A stretch of DNA of 64,000 nucleotides from Myxococcus landrumus (GCF_017301635.1 NZ_CP071091.1:4042001-4106000), one strand, 5' to 3'; shown: positions 16,886 to 25,890, counted from the stretch's first letter. The notes: generated by a model from the letters alone, not told the origin. Made by a program: numbers and translations.

Positions 16886-17332
16886 TTACGCCTCAACCGA
16901 GAACGCAGCCGGCTTCTGGGCGGCGTGGGGGTGGGTATCACCCGCGTAGACCTTCAGCTTCGTCATCATCTGGCGACCCAGCGCGTTGCGCGGCAGCATG
17001 CGACGCACGGCGTTGATGATGATGTCCTCGGGGTGCCGCTGACGCAGCTTCTCGAGGTTGGTGATCTTCAGGGCTCCCGGGAAACCCGCGCGCGGGTGCC
17101 GGTAGTACATCTTGTCCTGCTCCTTCGTCCCCGTCACCTTCACCTTGTCGGCGTTGATGACGATGACGTGGTCGCCCGTATCGATGGACGGCGTGTACAT
17201 GGCCTTGTGCTTGCCCTTGAGCAAGGTGGCAATCTGACTCGCCGCGCGGCCCAGCACCTTGTCGGACACGTCAATGACGTGCCACTGGCGCTTGATGTCC
17301 CCAGCCTTCGCGCTGTAGGTCTTCTGCGACAT
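16886..17332 (-). CDS. rplM: 50S ribosomal protein L13
   Basis: A 148-residue L13, an early-assembling large-subunit protein. Signatures are [53 protein letters not shown] and [18 protein letters not shown] 17332 is selected because GGAG lies 8 nt upstream; the GTG at 17341 would overlap it. A sigma-70-like promoter lies about 110 nt upstream, leaving a leader long enough for the autoregulation known for L13 operons in other bacteria. Confidence 0.98.
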   Translation of the reverse strand: MSQKTYSAKAGDIKRQWHVIDVSDKVLGRAASQIATLLKGKHKAMYTPSIDTGDHVIVINADKVKVTGTKEQDKMYYRHPRAGFPGALKITNLEKLRQRHPEDIIINAVRRMLPRNALGRQMMTKLKVYAGDTHPHAAQKPAAFSVEA

Positions 17333-17445
17333 TTCGTGCACTCCAAACTTCTCGCGGTCGCCAGGTGCATGCCGGGGACCGCATCTCGTGCCAAACGGAC
17401 CACAGGTCCTCCGCCGTACCGCGCAGAGGCCCGGAAAGGCCGACC

Positions 17446-17474
17446 CTCCTAGCGGGCATGGAGGATCAAGTCAA
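17446..17474 (-). promoter_or_regulatory. candidate sigma-70 promoter of rplM-rpsI
   Basis: On the minus strand TTGACT (17474-17469) is followed after exactly 17 nt by TAGGAG (17451-17446). The -35 is near consensus and the -10 is weak. Predicted transcription starts about 107 nt before the rplM ATG. Confidence 0.5.
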
Positions 17475-17501
17475 GGTTGGTGAGAGCCCTCCCACCCCAA
17501 C

Positions 17502-19568
17502 CTACCGCCCAGGCACGCCCCCTCCCCCGGGAGCAGCCCCAGGGGTCGGCTTCTTGAAGCGCTCCTTCAGGTTGGCGAAGAAGTTCTTCTCCTCCGGAGT
17601 GGGGTCGCCCTGACGCGGCGCGTCCATGGCGATGACCTCGGAGACCTCGGCGGGGAGGTCCTCCAGGAAACGCGAGGGCGTCCTGGGGACTTCCTTGCCG
17701 CGCTTCACGCGGGTGACGGCGCGGGTGAGGTAGAGCAGCTCCTTGGCGCGGGTGATGCCCACGTAGCAGAGGCGGCGCTCCTCCTCGAGGTTCTGCGCCT
17801 CGCCCTGCATGCCCCCGTGGGGCATCAAGTCCTCTTCCATGCCGATGAAGAAGACCAGCCGGTACTCCAGGCCCTTGGAGGAGTGGATGGTCATCAGGGT
17901 GACGCGGCCCTTGGCGCCGGGGACCTCCTCCTCGTCCTCCTGGCGGTTGTCCAGGCTCAGGCGGTTCAGATAGGTGAGCAGGCTGGCCTTGGGGCCCTCG
18001 CGCTTCTCGAAGCGCTCGAGCGAGTCCAGCACGCCGTCCACGCTCTTGAGCTTCTTGTCCGCGCTGGTGGCGCTGGTGGCGTGCGCGCGCGTGGCGTCGC
18101 GGAAGCCAATCTCCTCCAGGAGCTTGCGCGTCACGGTGGCCAGCTGCCCCTGCTCGTAGGCCGCGCGGTAGCGCTCGATGAGCTCAACGAACTCGCGCAC
18201 CTTCTCGCCCGCCCCCGGGGGCAGGTCGTCGAACTCCGTCGCCCGGCGCATCACCGTCCACAGCGTGACGCCCTCGGAGCGCGAGTGCCCGTGCAGCCGC
18301 TCCACCGTCACGTCACCAATCCCGCGCGAGGGGACGTTGATGATGCGCATGAGCGAGATTTCATCCAGCCGGTTCACGATGACCTTGAAGTACGCGATGA
18401 CGTCCTTCACCTCGCGCCGGTCGAAGAACTCGCTGCCGCCCACCACCTCGTAGCCGATGTTCTTCTCGCGCAGCGTCTCCTCGATGGGGTGCGCCTGGCC
18501 GTTGGTCCGGTAGAGCACCGCGATGTCATCCGCGGGGATGCCCAGCGACATGTGCTTCTGGATTTCGTGCGCGACGAAGCGGGCCTCCTCCTCATCGTTG
18601 GGGCAGGCGACGACCTTCACCTTGGGACCGCCCTTGCGGTCGGTCCACATCTGCTTGGCCTTGCGCTCGGGGTTCTTCGCGATGACGGCGTTCGCCGCGT
18701 CCAGCACCATCTGCACGGAGCGGTAGTTCTGCTCCAGGCGCACTTCCTTCCCGCCCGGGAAGAAGTCGTCGAAGTTGAGGATGTTGCGCACCTCCGCGCC
18801 GCGCCACGAGTAGATGCACTGGTCGTCGTCCCCCACCGCGCACACGTTGCGCGACTGGCCCGCCATCAGCTTGAGCAGCTCCAGCTGGGCCAGGTTCGTG
18901 TCCTGGAACTCGTCCACCAGCAGGTAGCGGAAGCGGTGCGTGTACTTGAGGTACAGGTCCGAGTGCTCACGCAGGAGGCGCGAGGGCAGGAGCAGCAGGT
19001 CGTCGAAGTCCACCGAGCCCTGCGCCTTCAGCGCGAGCTGGTAGTCCGGGTAGACCATGTGGGTGATGAGGTCGTAGTCGTCGCCAATGCCCTCGGGCTT
19101 GGGCTCCGGCGCCGCGCCGGAGTTCTTCGCCTTGGAGATGAGCGTGAGCACCTTGCGCGCGTCGAAGGCGCGGTCGTCGATGCGGTGCTCGCGCATGGCG
19201 CGGCGGATGATGGCCAACTGGTCGCCCATGTCCGCGATGGCGAACTTCTTGGGCCACCCCAGCCGGTGGATGTCCTCGCGGAGCATCTCCGCTCCAAAGG
19301 CGTGGAAGGTGCACACCAGCACGCCCTGCGCCCGGGGCCCGGCCATATGGACCAGGCGCTCCTTCATCTCCGAGGCCGCCTTGTTGGTGAAGGTCACCGC
19401 CAGGATGTTGCGAGCCAGGATGTGGTCTGGCCGCTCGTTGAGCAGGTGGACGATGCGGTGGGTGATGACGCGGGTCTTCCCGCTGCCAGCGCCCGCGAGG
19501 ACCAGCAGGGGCCCCTGGAGGGTGACCACGGCCTCGCGCTGAGGAGGGTTGAGCTTCGAGAGGTCCAT
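17502..19568 (-). CDS. UvrD/PcrA/Rep-type ATP-dependent DNA helicase
   Basis: A 688-residue superfamily 1A helicase, a 3'-5' translocase in repair and replication restart. Motifs in order are LNPPQREAV (Q-motif), AGAGSGKT (I), AVTFTNKAASEMKER (Ia), LLVDEFQDTN (II), GDDDQCIYSWRGA (III), LEQNYRS (IV), VTLMTIHSSKGLEY (V) and CYVGITRAKELLYLT (VI). Length and the short Pro/Gly-rich C-terminus fit Rep/UvrD. ATG 19568 is chosen as the family start; the frame is open for 15 more codons upstream. It is transcribed divergently from the 19603 lipoprotein gene. UvrD, PcrA and Rep cannot be told apart by eye. Confidence 0.94.
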   Translation of the reverse strand: MDLSKLNPPQREAVVTLQGPLLVLAGAGSGKTRVITHRIVHLLNERPDHILARNILAVTFTNKAASEMKERLVHMAGPRAQGVLVCTFHAFGAEMLREDIHRLGWPKKFAIADMGDQLAIIRRAMREHRIDDRAFDARKVLTLISKAKNSGAAPEPKPEGIGDDYDLITHMVYPDYQLALKAQGSVDFDDLLLLPSRLLREHSDLYLKYTHRFRYLLVDEFQDTNLAQLELLKLMAGQSRNVCAVGDDDQCIYSWRGAEVRNILNFDDFFPGGKEVRLEQNYRSVQMVLDAANAVIAKNPERKAKQMWTDRKGGPKVKVVACPNDEEEARFVAHEIQKHMSLGIPADDIAVLYRTNGQAHPIEETLREKNIGYEVVGGSEFFDRREVKDVIAYFKVIVNRLDEISLMRIINVPSRGIGDVTVERLHGHSRSEGVTLWTVMRRATEFDDLPPGAGEKVREFVELIERYRAAYEQGQLATVTRKLLEEIGFRDATRAHATSATSADKKLKSVDGVLDSLERFEKREGPKASLLTYLNRLSLDNRQEDEEEVPGAKGRVTLMTIHSSKGLEYRLVFFIGMEEDLMPHGGMQGEAQNLEEERRLCYVGITRAKELLYLTRAVTRVKRGKEVPRTPSRFLEDLPAEVSEVIAMDAPRQGDPTPEEKNFFANLKERFKKPTPGAAPGGGGVPGR

Positions 19569-19602
19569 TGCGCGCGGGCCGGGGATACCTTTTGATTCGC
19601 CC

Positions 19603-20166
19603 GTGCGCGACAAATTTCTCCTCCGCCTCGCCGCAGCCCTGTTCGCGCTCGCCCCGGGTGTCGGGTGTTTGAACCGGGATGCCGCCTCCCCCGAGGTGGA
19701 GACCTCTGTTCCCGCCGCCAGCGCGCCCTGCGTCTACTTCAAGTCGCTGGCCCCGTTCCTGCCGGAGACCCTGGAGGGCTTCACGGTCGCCCGCACCCAG
19801 GGCTCCACGGGCAAGTACGGCGAGGTGTCCGTCTCCGAAGCCGAGCGCCTGTTCACCCGAGGTGAGGGGCGAGAGGTCAAGGTGCGCATCGTGGACACCA
19901 CGATGGGCGGGAAGATTGGCCAGGCCATCCGCGACGCGGCGGAGCGCGCCAAGGGGAAGGCGCCCAGCGACCCGACGGCGCCCATCCACTGGCAGGATGC
20001 GGTGGGCTTCGTGAGGTACGACGCGGACGAGGCGCTGGCCGAAGCCAACCTCCTGGTGGGGGAGCGCTTCGTGGTGGCCATCACCAGCCGAGGATTCCCC
20101 GGTACGGTGGAGGTGCGGCGGGTGGCGCGAGGAATCGACCTGGCCGGGTTGGCCAAGCTTCAGTGA
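19603..20166 (+). CDS. putative lipoprotein of unknown function
   Basis: A 187-residue protein starting with GTG: an N-terminal hydrophobic signal ends in a GVGC lipobox, so an exported lipoprotein is predicted. The mature part contains FLPETLEGFTVARTQGSTGKYG and a C-terminal segment ending VEVRRVARGIDLAGLAKLQ, a mixed alpha/beta domain without known catalytic residues. Its stop region overlaps the earliest possible GTG of the following Cys-rich gene, so the two are probably one transcript. The start is inferred from the signal peptide. Confidence 0.7.
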   Translation: MRDKFLLRLAAALFALAPGVGCLNRDAASPEVETSVPAASAPCVYFKSLAPFLPETLEGFTVARTQGSTGKYGEVSVSEAERLFTRGEGREVKVRIVDTTMGGKIGQAIRDAAERAKGKAPSDPTAPIHWQDAVGFVRYDADEALAEANLLVGERFVVAITSRGFPGTVEVRRVARGIDLAGLAKLQ

Positions 20167-20195
20167 GCCCCGAACGAGGGCAAGGAGTGTCCCGG

Positions 20196-20693
20196 GTGGC
20201 GAAGGAGAAAGTGACGCGGGCCGAAGCGGAAGATCCGCTCGCCGCGGAGAAGGCGGCACGCGAGCTGGTGGCCTCTCTGGGCAAGCGTGAGTTCCTGGAG
20301 CAGCTCCAGCGGCTCACGAAGAGCTATGCGTCGGACCCCGGCAACCCCGGCTCCTATGCGTGCGAGGGCTGTCAGCGCTGCGCCAACTGCATGTTCTGCA
20401 AGGAGTGCGACAGCTGCTTCCAATGCACCCACTGCACCCGGTGCGAGCTGTGCAACAACTGCTCGCACTGCGTGGACTGCAAGAGCTGTCACGCGTGCGC
20501 CTACTGCGTGCAAAGCGAGAACTGCACCACCAGCGCCTACCTGGTGCTGTCCCGCAACCTCCAGGACTGCAACTACTGCTTCGGCTGCGTGGGGCTGGCG
20601 AAGAAGGACTTCCACATCCTCAACGTCCCCTTCTCCCGGACCGAGTACTTCAAGGTGGTGGGCAAGCTGCGCATGGAGCTGGGCCTGCCCTGA
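20196..20693 (+). CDS. cysteine-ladder protein with period-3 CxxC repeats
   Basis: A 165-residue cytoplasmic-looking protein. After a helical N-terminus, residues about 55-110 hold 17 cysteines spaced exactly every third residue (starting CEGCQRCANCMFCKEC and ending HACAYC), then four more, including DCNYCFGC. The C-terminal motif GLAKKDFHILNVPFSRTEYF recalls a widespread family of Cys-rich predicted beta-helix proteins whose tail reads CfGC-gL-nK-Y-IlN-ys-eeY. The ladder could bind iron-sulfur or zinc ions or stack as a parallel helix; none of this is shown. GTG 20196 has AAGGAG 8 nt upstream; upstream GTGs at 20163 and 20187 are alternatives. It probably shares a transcript with the 19603 lipoprotein. 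Confidence 0.8.
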   Translation: MAKEKVTRAEAEDPLAAEKAARELVASLGKREFLEQLQRLTKSYASDPGNPGSYACEGCQRCANCMFCKECDSCFQCTHCTRCELCNNCSHCVDCKSCHACAYCVQSENCTTSAYLVLSRNLQDCNYCFGCVGLAKKDFHILNVPFSRTEYFKVVGKLRMELGLP

Positions 20694-20705
20694 CCTCCCC
20701 CTGCC

Positions 20706-20729
20706 CGTGCGCGCTAGAGGGCGCGCACG
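20706..20729. terminator. GC hairpin at convergent junction
   Basis: CGTGCGCGC (20706-20714) pairs perfectly with GCGCGCACG (20721-20729) across a 6-nt loop. It lies between the stops of the Cys-ladder gene and the rRNA methyltransferase gene, whose TAG is inside it. No U-tract is present, so termination is only presumed. Confidence 0.45.
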
Positions 20730-21901
20730 TAGAGGGCCTTGAGGTACTCCGTCTCCAGCAACCCTCCGAGGACGGGGTGGTCCAACCCCGCGCCCCGGCG
20801 CTCCAGAATCTGCACCGGGCGCTTCGCGTCCATGGCGGCGGCGAGCACCATCTCCTCGAAGCCCGCGCGGTCCAGCTTGCCCGAGCAGGAGCAGGTGACG
20901 AGCAGGCCGTTGGGCTTCAAGCAGCGGAAGGCACGCAGGTTGAGCTCGTGGTAGGCGCGCAGCGCGGTCGCCAGGCCCTCGCGACGCTTGGCCAGGCCCG
21001 GCGGGTCCAGCACGATGGTGTCGAAGCGCTGGCCCTCCGTGTCGAAGCGGCGCAGCACGTCGAAGGCATTCGCGTGCTCCACTCGGACGTTGTCCCGGCC
21101 GTTGACGCGGGCATTCTCCTGGGCGCGCGCGGCGGCCTTCTCATCCTGCTCCACCGCGACCACCGACGTGCAGTGGCGCGACAGGGCCAGCGCGAAGCCA
21201 CCGTGGTAGCTGAAGAGGTCCAGCGCCTCGCCTCGCGCCAGCTCTCCGGCGCGCAGGTGGTTGTCGACCTGGTCCAGGAAGGCGCCCGTCTTCATGTCAC
21301 CCAGCAGGTCCACGTCGAAGCGGTTCTCGCCCTCGTGGTAGGTGAATCGCGCCTCGCCCTGGCCATGCAGCAGGCGGGACTCTCGCGTCAGTCCCTCGAA
21401 GTCGCGGCCCGAGGCGTCGTCGCGGCAGACCACGTGCGTGGCGCCGGTGAGCTCCACCAGCATCTTCGCGAGCGACTCCTTGCGCGCGTCCATGCCCTCG
21501 GAGAGCGTCTGGAGGGTGAGGCCGGAGCCGTAGCGGTCCACGAAGAGGCCCGGCAACTGGTCCGCCTCTCCGTGCACCAGCCGCAGGCCATCCCGGTGGG
21601 ACAGCATCGCCCGACGGGCGAGCGCGGCCTCCAGGCGGCGGCGGAAGAAGGCGTCGTTGATCGGCTCCTCGGCGGGGCCCTTGCGCGTCAGCAGGCGCAG
21701 GGCCAGCGGAGAGCGCCTGGCGTAGAGGGCCTGCCCAATGGGGTTGCCTTGCGAGTCCACCACCAGCACCACCGCTCCAGACCCCTTCACGTCGGGCGGG
21801 GCGGCGAGCTCGGTGCGGTACAACCAGGGATTGCCTTGGCGCAGGGACTTCGCGCCCTTCGGCGTGGTGCGTGCCACCGGAAGGGCTACTGGGGGGGCCA
21901 T
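20714..21901 (-). CDS. class I SAM-dependent rRNA methyltransferase (RlmI type)
   Basis: A 395-residue methyltransferase with the RlmI layout: an N-terminal PUA-like RNA-binding domain (KSLRQGNPWLYRTEL), an EEHD-like middle domain (GLFVDRYG), and a C-terminal Rossmann methylase with ALDLFSYHGGFALALS (motif I), VAVEQDEKA, FDTIVLDPPGLAK (motif IV) and LLVTCSCS. RlmI makes m5C in 23S rRNA, and the DPP and Cys-containing SCS motifs fit that chemistry. ATG 21901 has GGAG 8 nt upstream; a GTG at 21910 overlapping the previous stop (GTGA) is the alternative. Which rRNA base is modified is not known. Confidence 0.9.
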   Translation of the reverse strand: MAPPVALPVARTTPKGAKSLRQGNPWLYRTELAAPPDVKGSGAVVLVVDSQGNPIGQALYARRSPLALRLLTRKGPAEEPINDAFFRRRLEAALARRAMLSHRDGLRLVHGEADQLPGLFVDRYGSGLTLQTLSEGMDARKESLAKMLVELTGATHVVCRDDASGRDFEGLTRESRLLHGQGEARFTYHEGENRFDVDLLGDMKTGAFLDQVDNHLRAGELARGEALDLFSYHGGFALALSRHCTSVVAVEQDEKAAARAQENARVNGRDNVRVEHANAFDVLRRFDTEGQRFDTIVLDPPGLAKRREGLATALRAYHELNLRAFRCLKPNGLLVTCSCSGKLDRAGFEEMVLAAAMDAKRPVQILERRGAGLDHPVLGGLLETEYLKALYVRAL

Positions 21902-21906
21902 GTGCG

Positions 21907-23124
21907 TCACTCCAGGCCGCGCGCGGCCAGTTCCTCGTCGTCCTCCCCGCGCAGATGCCCGATTTCGTGCAGCAATGTCACGCGAATCTGCTCATTCAGC
22001 TCGGCGGGCGTGCGAACCGCCCTCGCCAGGTTGCGGCGGTAGAGCACCACCGAGCGGCAGGGCGTCTCGGAGCCGTCGCACGGCGCGCCCAGGGGCGGGC
22101 CCCGGAAGAGCCCCAGGATGGTGGGCGACAAGGGCGGCTGGTTGGCCAGCAGGTCCGCTTCCGCGGGCAGCTCCTCCGCGGTGACGGGGACTCCCTCCAG
22201 GTCGCCCCGCATGTCCGCGGGGAGCTCGGCCACGGCGCGGGCCACGTCCTGGCGGAAGGCGTCCTCGCTCGGCATGGGCGGCGAGGGGAAGTCCTCGGGC
22301 GCGAGGCCTCGAGCCTTGTCGAAGTGGACCTGCGCCTGCTTCCACTTGCCCTCTCGCTCCAGGAGGAGCCCCAGGTGCTGGTGCGCGTGCGCGGCCCGCT
22401 CCGGGTCGTTGATGAGCCCCTGGAAGGCGGACTTCGCCTCGGAGAAGCGGCACAGCTCGAAGAGGGCCAGGGCCCGCTCGTAGAGGGCCTCACGGCTGGC
22501 GGGGTCTCTCGCCAGGACGATGGCGGCTCGGGTCAGGGCCTCTTCCGCCTGGCCCAGGTCGTTGAAGGCCATGGCCGCCACCAGCGCCAGATGCGGGATG
22601 AGCTCCGGCGGCGTTCCAGGTTGGGAGAGGCCGCGCTCCGCGTAGAGCGTGCCCAGCTCATCGCGCTCGCGCGTGGAGGGGAGCTGCACCGCGTACAAGT
22701 GCGCGGCGCCCAGGAGCGCATCCGAGTCCCCTGGGTCGATGGCCAAGGCTCTCGAGAAGGCGAGCTGCGCCTCGGCCTCGCGCCCCAGGGCGGCGAGCGC
22801 GACGCCTCGCTCGGCGTGGGCGGCGGCGAGGTCCGGCTCCTGGGCCGCTGCTTGCGCCGCGCAGGAGAGGGCCTCCTCGAAGCGGCCTCCGTCGTAGTAG
22901 CTCCGGGCCGCGTCGAGGGGAGAGCTCCCCCTCGCCCGGCACACCGCGAGCGGCTTCACGGGCTTCGCCGCACCCTCTCCCACCTCCGCGGGCGCCGCAT
23001 TGGCGGCCGGGGCTCGCACGGAGGACACCTCGGGCAATCCGGCGTCTCCCGTCGTGGGGGCCGGCGTGCTCCGCTTGCAGGCGGTGAGGATGAGGCAAAG
23101 GGCGAGCAGACCACGCCGCGACAT
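21907..23124 (-). CDS. TPR lipoprotein with C-terminal zincin-like metallopeptidase domain
   Basis: A 405-residue protein. Its signal peptide ends in an ILTAC lipobox, followed by a low-complexity Ala/Pro linker and about five TPR repeats (residues 70-270, e.g. EALSCAAQAAAQEPDLAAAHAERG). The last 120 residues contain VLYRRNLARA and LLHEIGHLRGEDDEEL, a HExxHxxGxxD zinc site of the small Zincin_1 (PF06262) metallopeptidase family. The domain set suggests a periplasmic, membrane-tethered protease or chaperone. It lies directly upstream of the rRNA methyltransferase gene on the same strand, and the two are probably co-transcribed. No substrate can be named. Confidence 0.8.
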   Translation of the reverse strand: MSRRGLLALCLILTACKRSTPAPTTGDAGLPEVSSVRAPAANAAPAEVGEGAAKPVKPLAVCRARGSSPLDAARSYYDGGRFEEALSCAAQAAAQEPDLAAAHAERGVALAALGREAEAQLAFSRALAIDPGDSDALLGAAHLYAVQLPSTRERDELGTLYAERGLSQPGTPPELIPHLALVAAMAFNDLGQAEEALTRAAIVLARDPASREALYERALALFELCRFSEAKSAFQGLINDPERAAHAHQHLGLLLEREGKWKQAQVHFDKARGLAPEDFPSPPMPSEDAFRQDVARAVAELPADMRGDLEGVPVTAEELPAEADLLANQPPLSPTILGLFRGPPLGAPCDGSETPCRSVVLYRRNLARAVRTPAELNEQIRVTLLHEIGHLRGEDDEELAARGLE

Positions 23125-23234
23125 GGGGCGTCAGGCTACGGCATCCCCTCGTGGCCGGGAAGCGGGGACGTGCATGGCCGCTGGGCGGGCGACATCGCCC
23201 TCGTGCTTCCAGGTGAATTAGGCTGAGTGCCGCG

Positions 23235-23816
23235 ATGAGAGACTTGATTCTGGCGTCCACCTCCAGTGCCCGCCGCGCGCTCATGGATGGACTGGGCCTG
23301 CCGTACCGCACCCAATCTCCTGGCGTGGATGAGCAGGTGTCCCCCTTGCACTCCGCGAAGGAGGCCGTGCGAGAGCTGGCCGAGCGCAAGGCGCGCGCGG
23401 TGCATGCGCGCAATCCGGAGGCGTGGGTGCTCGGCGCCGACCAGCTCGTGGAGGTGAATGGACAGACGCTCACCAAGCCCGAGGACCGGGGCGCCGCGCG
23501 TGCACAGCTGGGCAAGCTGCTGGGGCACACGCATGACATCCACACCGGCGTCTGCCTGATAGGTCCTGGCGGCCAGCACTTCGAGGGCTTGGAGACGGCG
23601 CGCCTCACCTTCCATGCCGTGACGCCCGACGAGCTGGAGCGCTACCTGGACCTGAACGAGTGGGAGGGCTGCTGTGGCAGCTACCGCGTGGAAGGCGCGG
23701 GCCAGGCGCTGCTGGCGCGACTGGAGGGGGACCGCTCCAACGTGCAGGGTCTCCCCATGGTGACAGTGGTGCGCCTGTTGCGGCAGGCGGGCTTCTCCTT
23801 CTTCGAGCGCCGGTAG
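23235..23816 (+). CDS. Maf/YceF-family nucleotide pyrophosphatase
   Basis: A 193-residue Maf-like protein, a house-cleaning nucleoside triphosphate pyrophosphatase. The substrate loop [24 protein letters not shown] and [16 protein letters not shown] with [11 protein letters not shown] follow the family order. The catalytic segment is GADQLV, not GADTVV: Gln there is typical of the YceF branch, which in E. coli prefers 7-methyl-GTP, whereas YhdE-type enzymes act on dTTP/UTP. Specificity here is an inference. A hairpin (23808-23824) surrounds the stop, facing the convergent DHH gene. Confidence 0.88.
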   Translation: MRDLILASTSSARRALMDGLGLPYRTQSPGVDEQVSPLHSAKEAVRELAERKARAVHARNPEAWVLGADQLVEVNGQTLTKPEDRGAARAQLGKLLGHTHDIHTGVCLIGPGGQHFEGLETARLTFHAVTPDELERYLDLNEWEGCCGSYRVEGAGQALLARLEGDRSNVQGLPMVTVVRLLRQAGFSFFERR

Positions 23817-23835
23817 CGCCGGCGGCCCAGCACCG

Positions 23836-24798
23836 TCAACCCGCGGTGGACAGCTCCGCGAGAATCTCCTGATACGCGGCGCGGGCCTTGTCCGCCTGGT
23901 CCGCCTTGAAGCTGGCCGCCGCGACCACCGGATGTCCGCCACCGCCGTAGCGGCCCGCAATCGCGGACAGGTCATGCTTGCGCAGCTCCGGCTTCCACGG
24001 GTTGGAGCCCAGCGACACCTTCGCGCGCGACGCGCCCTTCCCCACCCACAACGTGTAGCGCGCGTCCGGGTAGAGCGCGTACGCGATGAACTTGTTGAGG
24101 CTGTCGACCCCTTCGTCCACCAGGTCGAAGAAGACGACACCTCGCTCGTAGCGAGCCTTCGCGCGCACCAGCTCGATGTTCCCCTGATGACGCGCGAGCA
24201 GCGGCGCCAACGGCTGCGCGATGAGCGCGGAGGCGGCGATGTCCGCCAGCGACTCCGTCTGCATCCGGCGGATGACCTCGGGGATGAGCGCCGAGTCCTT
24301 CGTCGCCTCCAACACCGTCATGATGCGCAGCGCGGGCTCCTCCAGCGCCACCGCCATCTGCGGCGAGGGGAACAGCGCCCCGTCGATGATTTCCGCCCAG
24401 TGGATGAGGTCCGCCATCGGCGTCGAATCCCAACCGAAGCGCTCACGCGCCACATCCGCCAGATACTTCGTGCAGCTCTTGCGGTGCGCATCGTGGAACT
24501 TGCGCCCGCTCGAGTCCGCGCGGAAGTGCGCCTCATCCCCCGGCTGCTGGAACGCGGAGGCATGGTGGTCGAACCACCACGTCAGCCGCGCATCCTGGCT
24601 GTAGCGGAAGTCGACGATGACGTTCTCCTCGCCGGAGAAGACGGCCGGGTCGATTCCCTCCGCGCCGGGCTTGTGGTTCAGCCCCTGATAGCGGAAGGCC
24701 GCATCCGCACGGACGCGCTCCCGGTAGAAGCGGGAGAACACCGCCGCGCTCGCGGCACCGTCAAAGCAGTTGTCGTGGAACAGGACCTGGACGTTCAT
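23836..24798 (-). CDS. DHH-family phosphoesterase
   Basis: A 320-residue protein of the DHH superfamily (RecJ, NrnA, GdpP relatives). Visible parts are an N-terminal motif FHDNCFDGAASAAVF, the metal-site Asp in IVDFRYS, the family motif WFDHHAS (residues about 75-81), and a C-terminal DHHA1-type substrate-binding motif GGGGHPVVAAASFK. These enzymes hydrolyse short oligonucleotides, cyclic dinucleotides or pAp using manganese. Length fits NrnA-like stand-alone enzymes rather than RecJ (too short). It is separated by 12 bp from the zinc-ribbon membrane protein upstream, so the two are probably one operon. Confidence 0.85.
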   Translation of the reverse strand: MNVQVLFHDNCFDGAASAAVFSRFYRERVRADAAFRYQGLNHKPGAEGIDPAVFSGEENVIVDFRYSQDARLTWWFDHHASAFQQPGDEAHFRADSSGRKFHDAHRKSCTKYLADVARERFGWDSTPMADLIHWAEIIDGALFPSPQMAVALEEPALRIMTVLEATKDSALIPEVIRRMQTESLADIAASALIAQPLAPLLARHQGNIELVRAKARYERGVVFFDLVDEGVDSLNKFIAYALYPDARYTLWVGKGASRAKVSLGSNPWKPELRKHDLSAIAGRYGGGGHPVVAAASFKADQADKARAAYQEILAELSTAG

Positions 24799-24810
24799 GG
24801 CGGCGCCCCT

Positions 24811-25890
24811 TTACTGCAACACGAGCCCCTCGCCCACCGCCGCGAAGGCCGCGGAGCCCTGAGCGTCGCCCGCCTGAACATCCGGCGCCCCCGCCGCCAC
24901 CACCGCCAGCCCCACCAGTCGGCCATCCGCCAGCAGGCCACACCCCAGCGTGCCTCGCGCCCCGCTCGACGTGCTCAGCCCATGAAGCTGCGTTCGGCTC
25001 CCCAATGCCTCGGGCGCAACGGGCCGGCTCGCCTCCAACCCCGGGCTTCCGCCCAGCGAGCGCAACAACCCCTCGCACCCCGCCGCGAGCGTCGTCCCCG
25101 AGCCTCGCTCCACCCACAACATCCCGTAGCGCCCTCGGGCCGAGTCACCAAACCCCACGGCGCTCCCGCTCAACGTGGCCGGGGGCAACATCATGTGCGT
25201 CGCGAGCTGCTCGCGCGTCAGCCGCTCCCACCCCGCGGGCAACTCCAACCGATACCCCAGCTCACTGCCCACCAGCAGCTGCCGCACGCCCCCTCCCGAC
25301 GTCAGCGACCCAGGCATCGCGAGCAGCAGTCCCGACACCAGCGCCAGGCACAAGCCCAACCCCATGCTCAGGTAGCGCCGCACCACGCCCGGCTCCCCCA
25401 TCACCAACGACAGCGCCACCAGTCCCAGCAGCGCGTACGCCACATGCACCGGCGCCGTCGGAGAGGCGCGCGCCAGCCACAGCGTCACCCCCAGCTGCGC
25501 CACGAGGCCCGTCTGCGCGATGCCCTTCACGGGCCCTCGGTTCAGCACCAGCACCAACGCGAGCACCAGGTCCAGCGCCACCAACCCATACGTCCACGAC
25601 GGGTCCTGGAGCGAGCCCACCACGCCTCCGGCCCGCAGGAACCACGCGAGCGCCCCCGCCCCCAACACCGCCGCCACCGGCCCGGGATGCGCGGACACCG
25701 CGCTGGTGACCAGGTCACCGCCGAACACCGTGGCGTCGTCGTCCACCGCGTCGCCCAACCGGTCCAGCCGCGTGCGGCCCACCTTCTTGTACGAGGGGAG
25801 ATGGTCGAACGGCTCGCCACATGCGGGACAGGCCGCGGCGCCCCGGGGAATGGGGCTATGTCCGCAGCTCGGACAAAGTGTTTGAGGCAT
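24811..25890 (-). CDS. zinc-ribbon membrane protein
   Basis: A 359-residue protein. Residues 1-30 form a zinc ribbon (CPSCGHSPIPRGAAACPACG), and about five transmembrane helices occupy residues 65-200. The C-terminal 150 residues are predicted to be outside the membrane and contain GYRLELPAGWERLTREQ, a start seen in many bacterial extracytoplasmic domains that follow membrane segments. No catalytic family is recognised. It is the first gene of a two-gene unit with the DHH phosphoesterase and reads away from the sigma-54-like promoter region at 26.2 kb. Confidence 0.72.
   Translation of the reverse strand: MPQTLCPSCGHSPIPRGAAACPACGEPFDHLPSYKKVGRTRLDRLGDAVDDDATVFGGDLVTSAVSAHPGPVAAVLGAGALAWFLRAGGVVGSLQDPSWTYGLVALDLVLALVLVLNRGPVKGIAQTGLVAQLGVTLWLARASPTAPVHVAYALLGLVALSLVMGEPGVVRRYLSMGLGLCLALVSGLLLAMPGSLTSGGGVRQLLVGSELGYRLELPAGWERLTREQLATHMMLPPATLSGSAVGFGDSARGRYGMLWVERGSGTTLAAGCEGLLRSLGGSPGLEASRPVAPEALGSRTQLHGLSTSSGARGTLGCGLLADGRLVGLAVVAAGAPDVQAGDAQGSAAFAAVGEGLVLQ

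Noticed and set aside
17817..19595. 592-codon plus-strand open frame opposite the UvrD-type helicase
   Set aside because: All helicase motifs are on the minus strand; the opposite frame is a low-complexity shadow.
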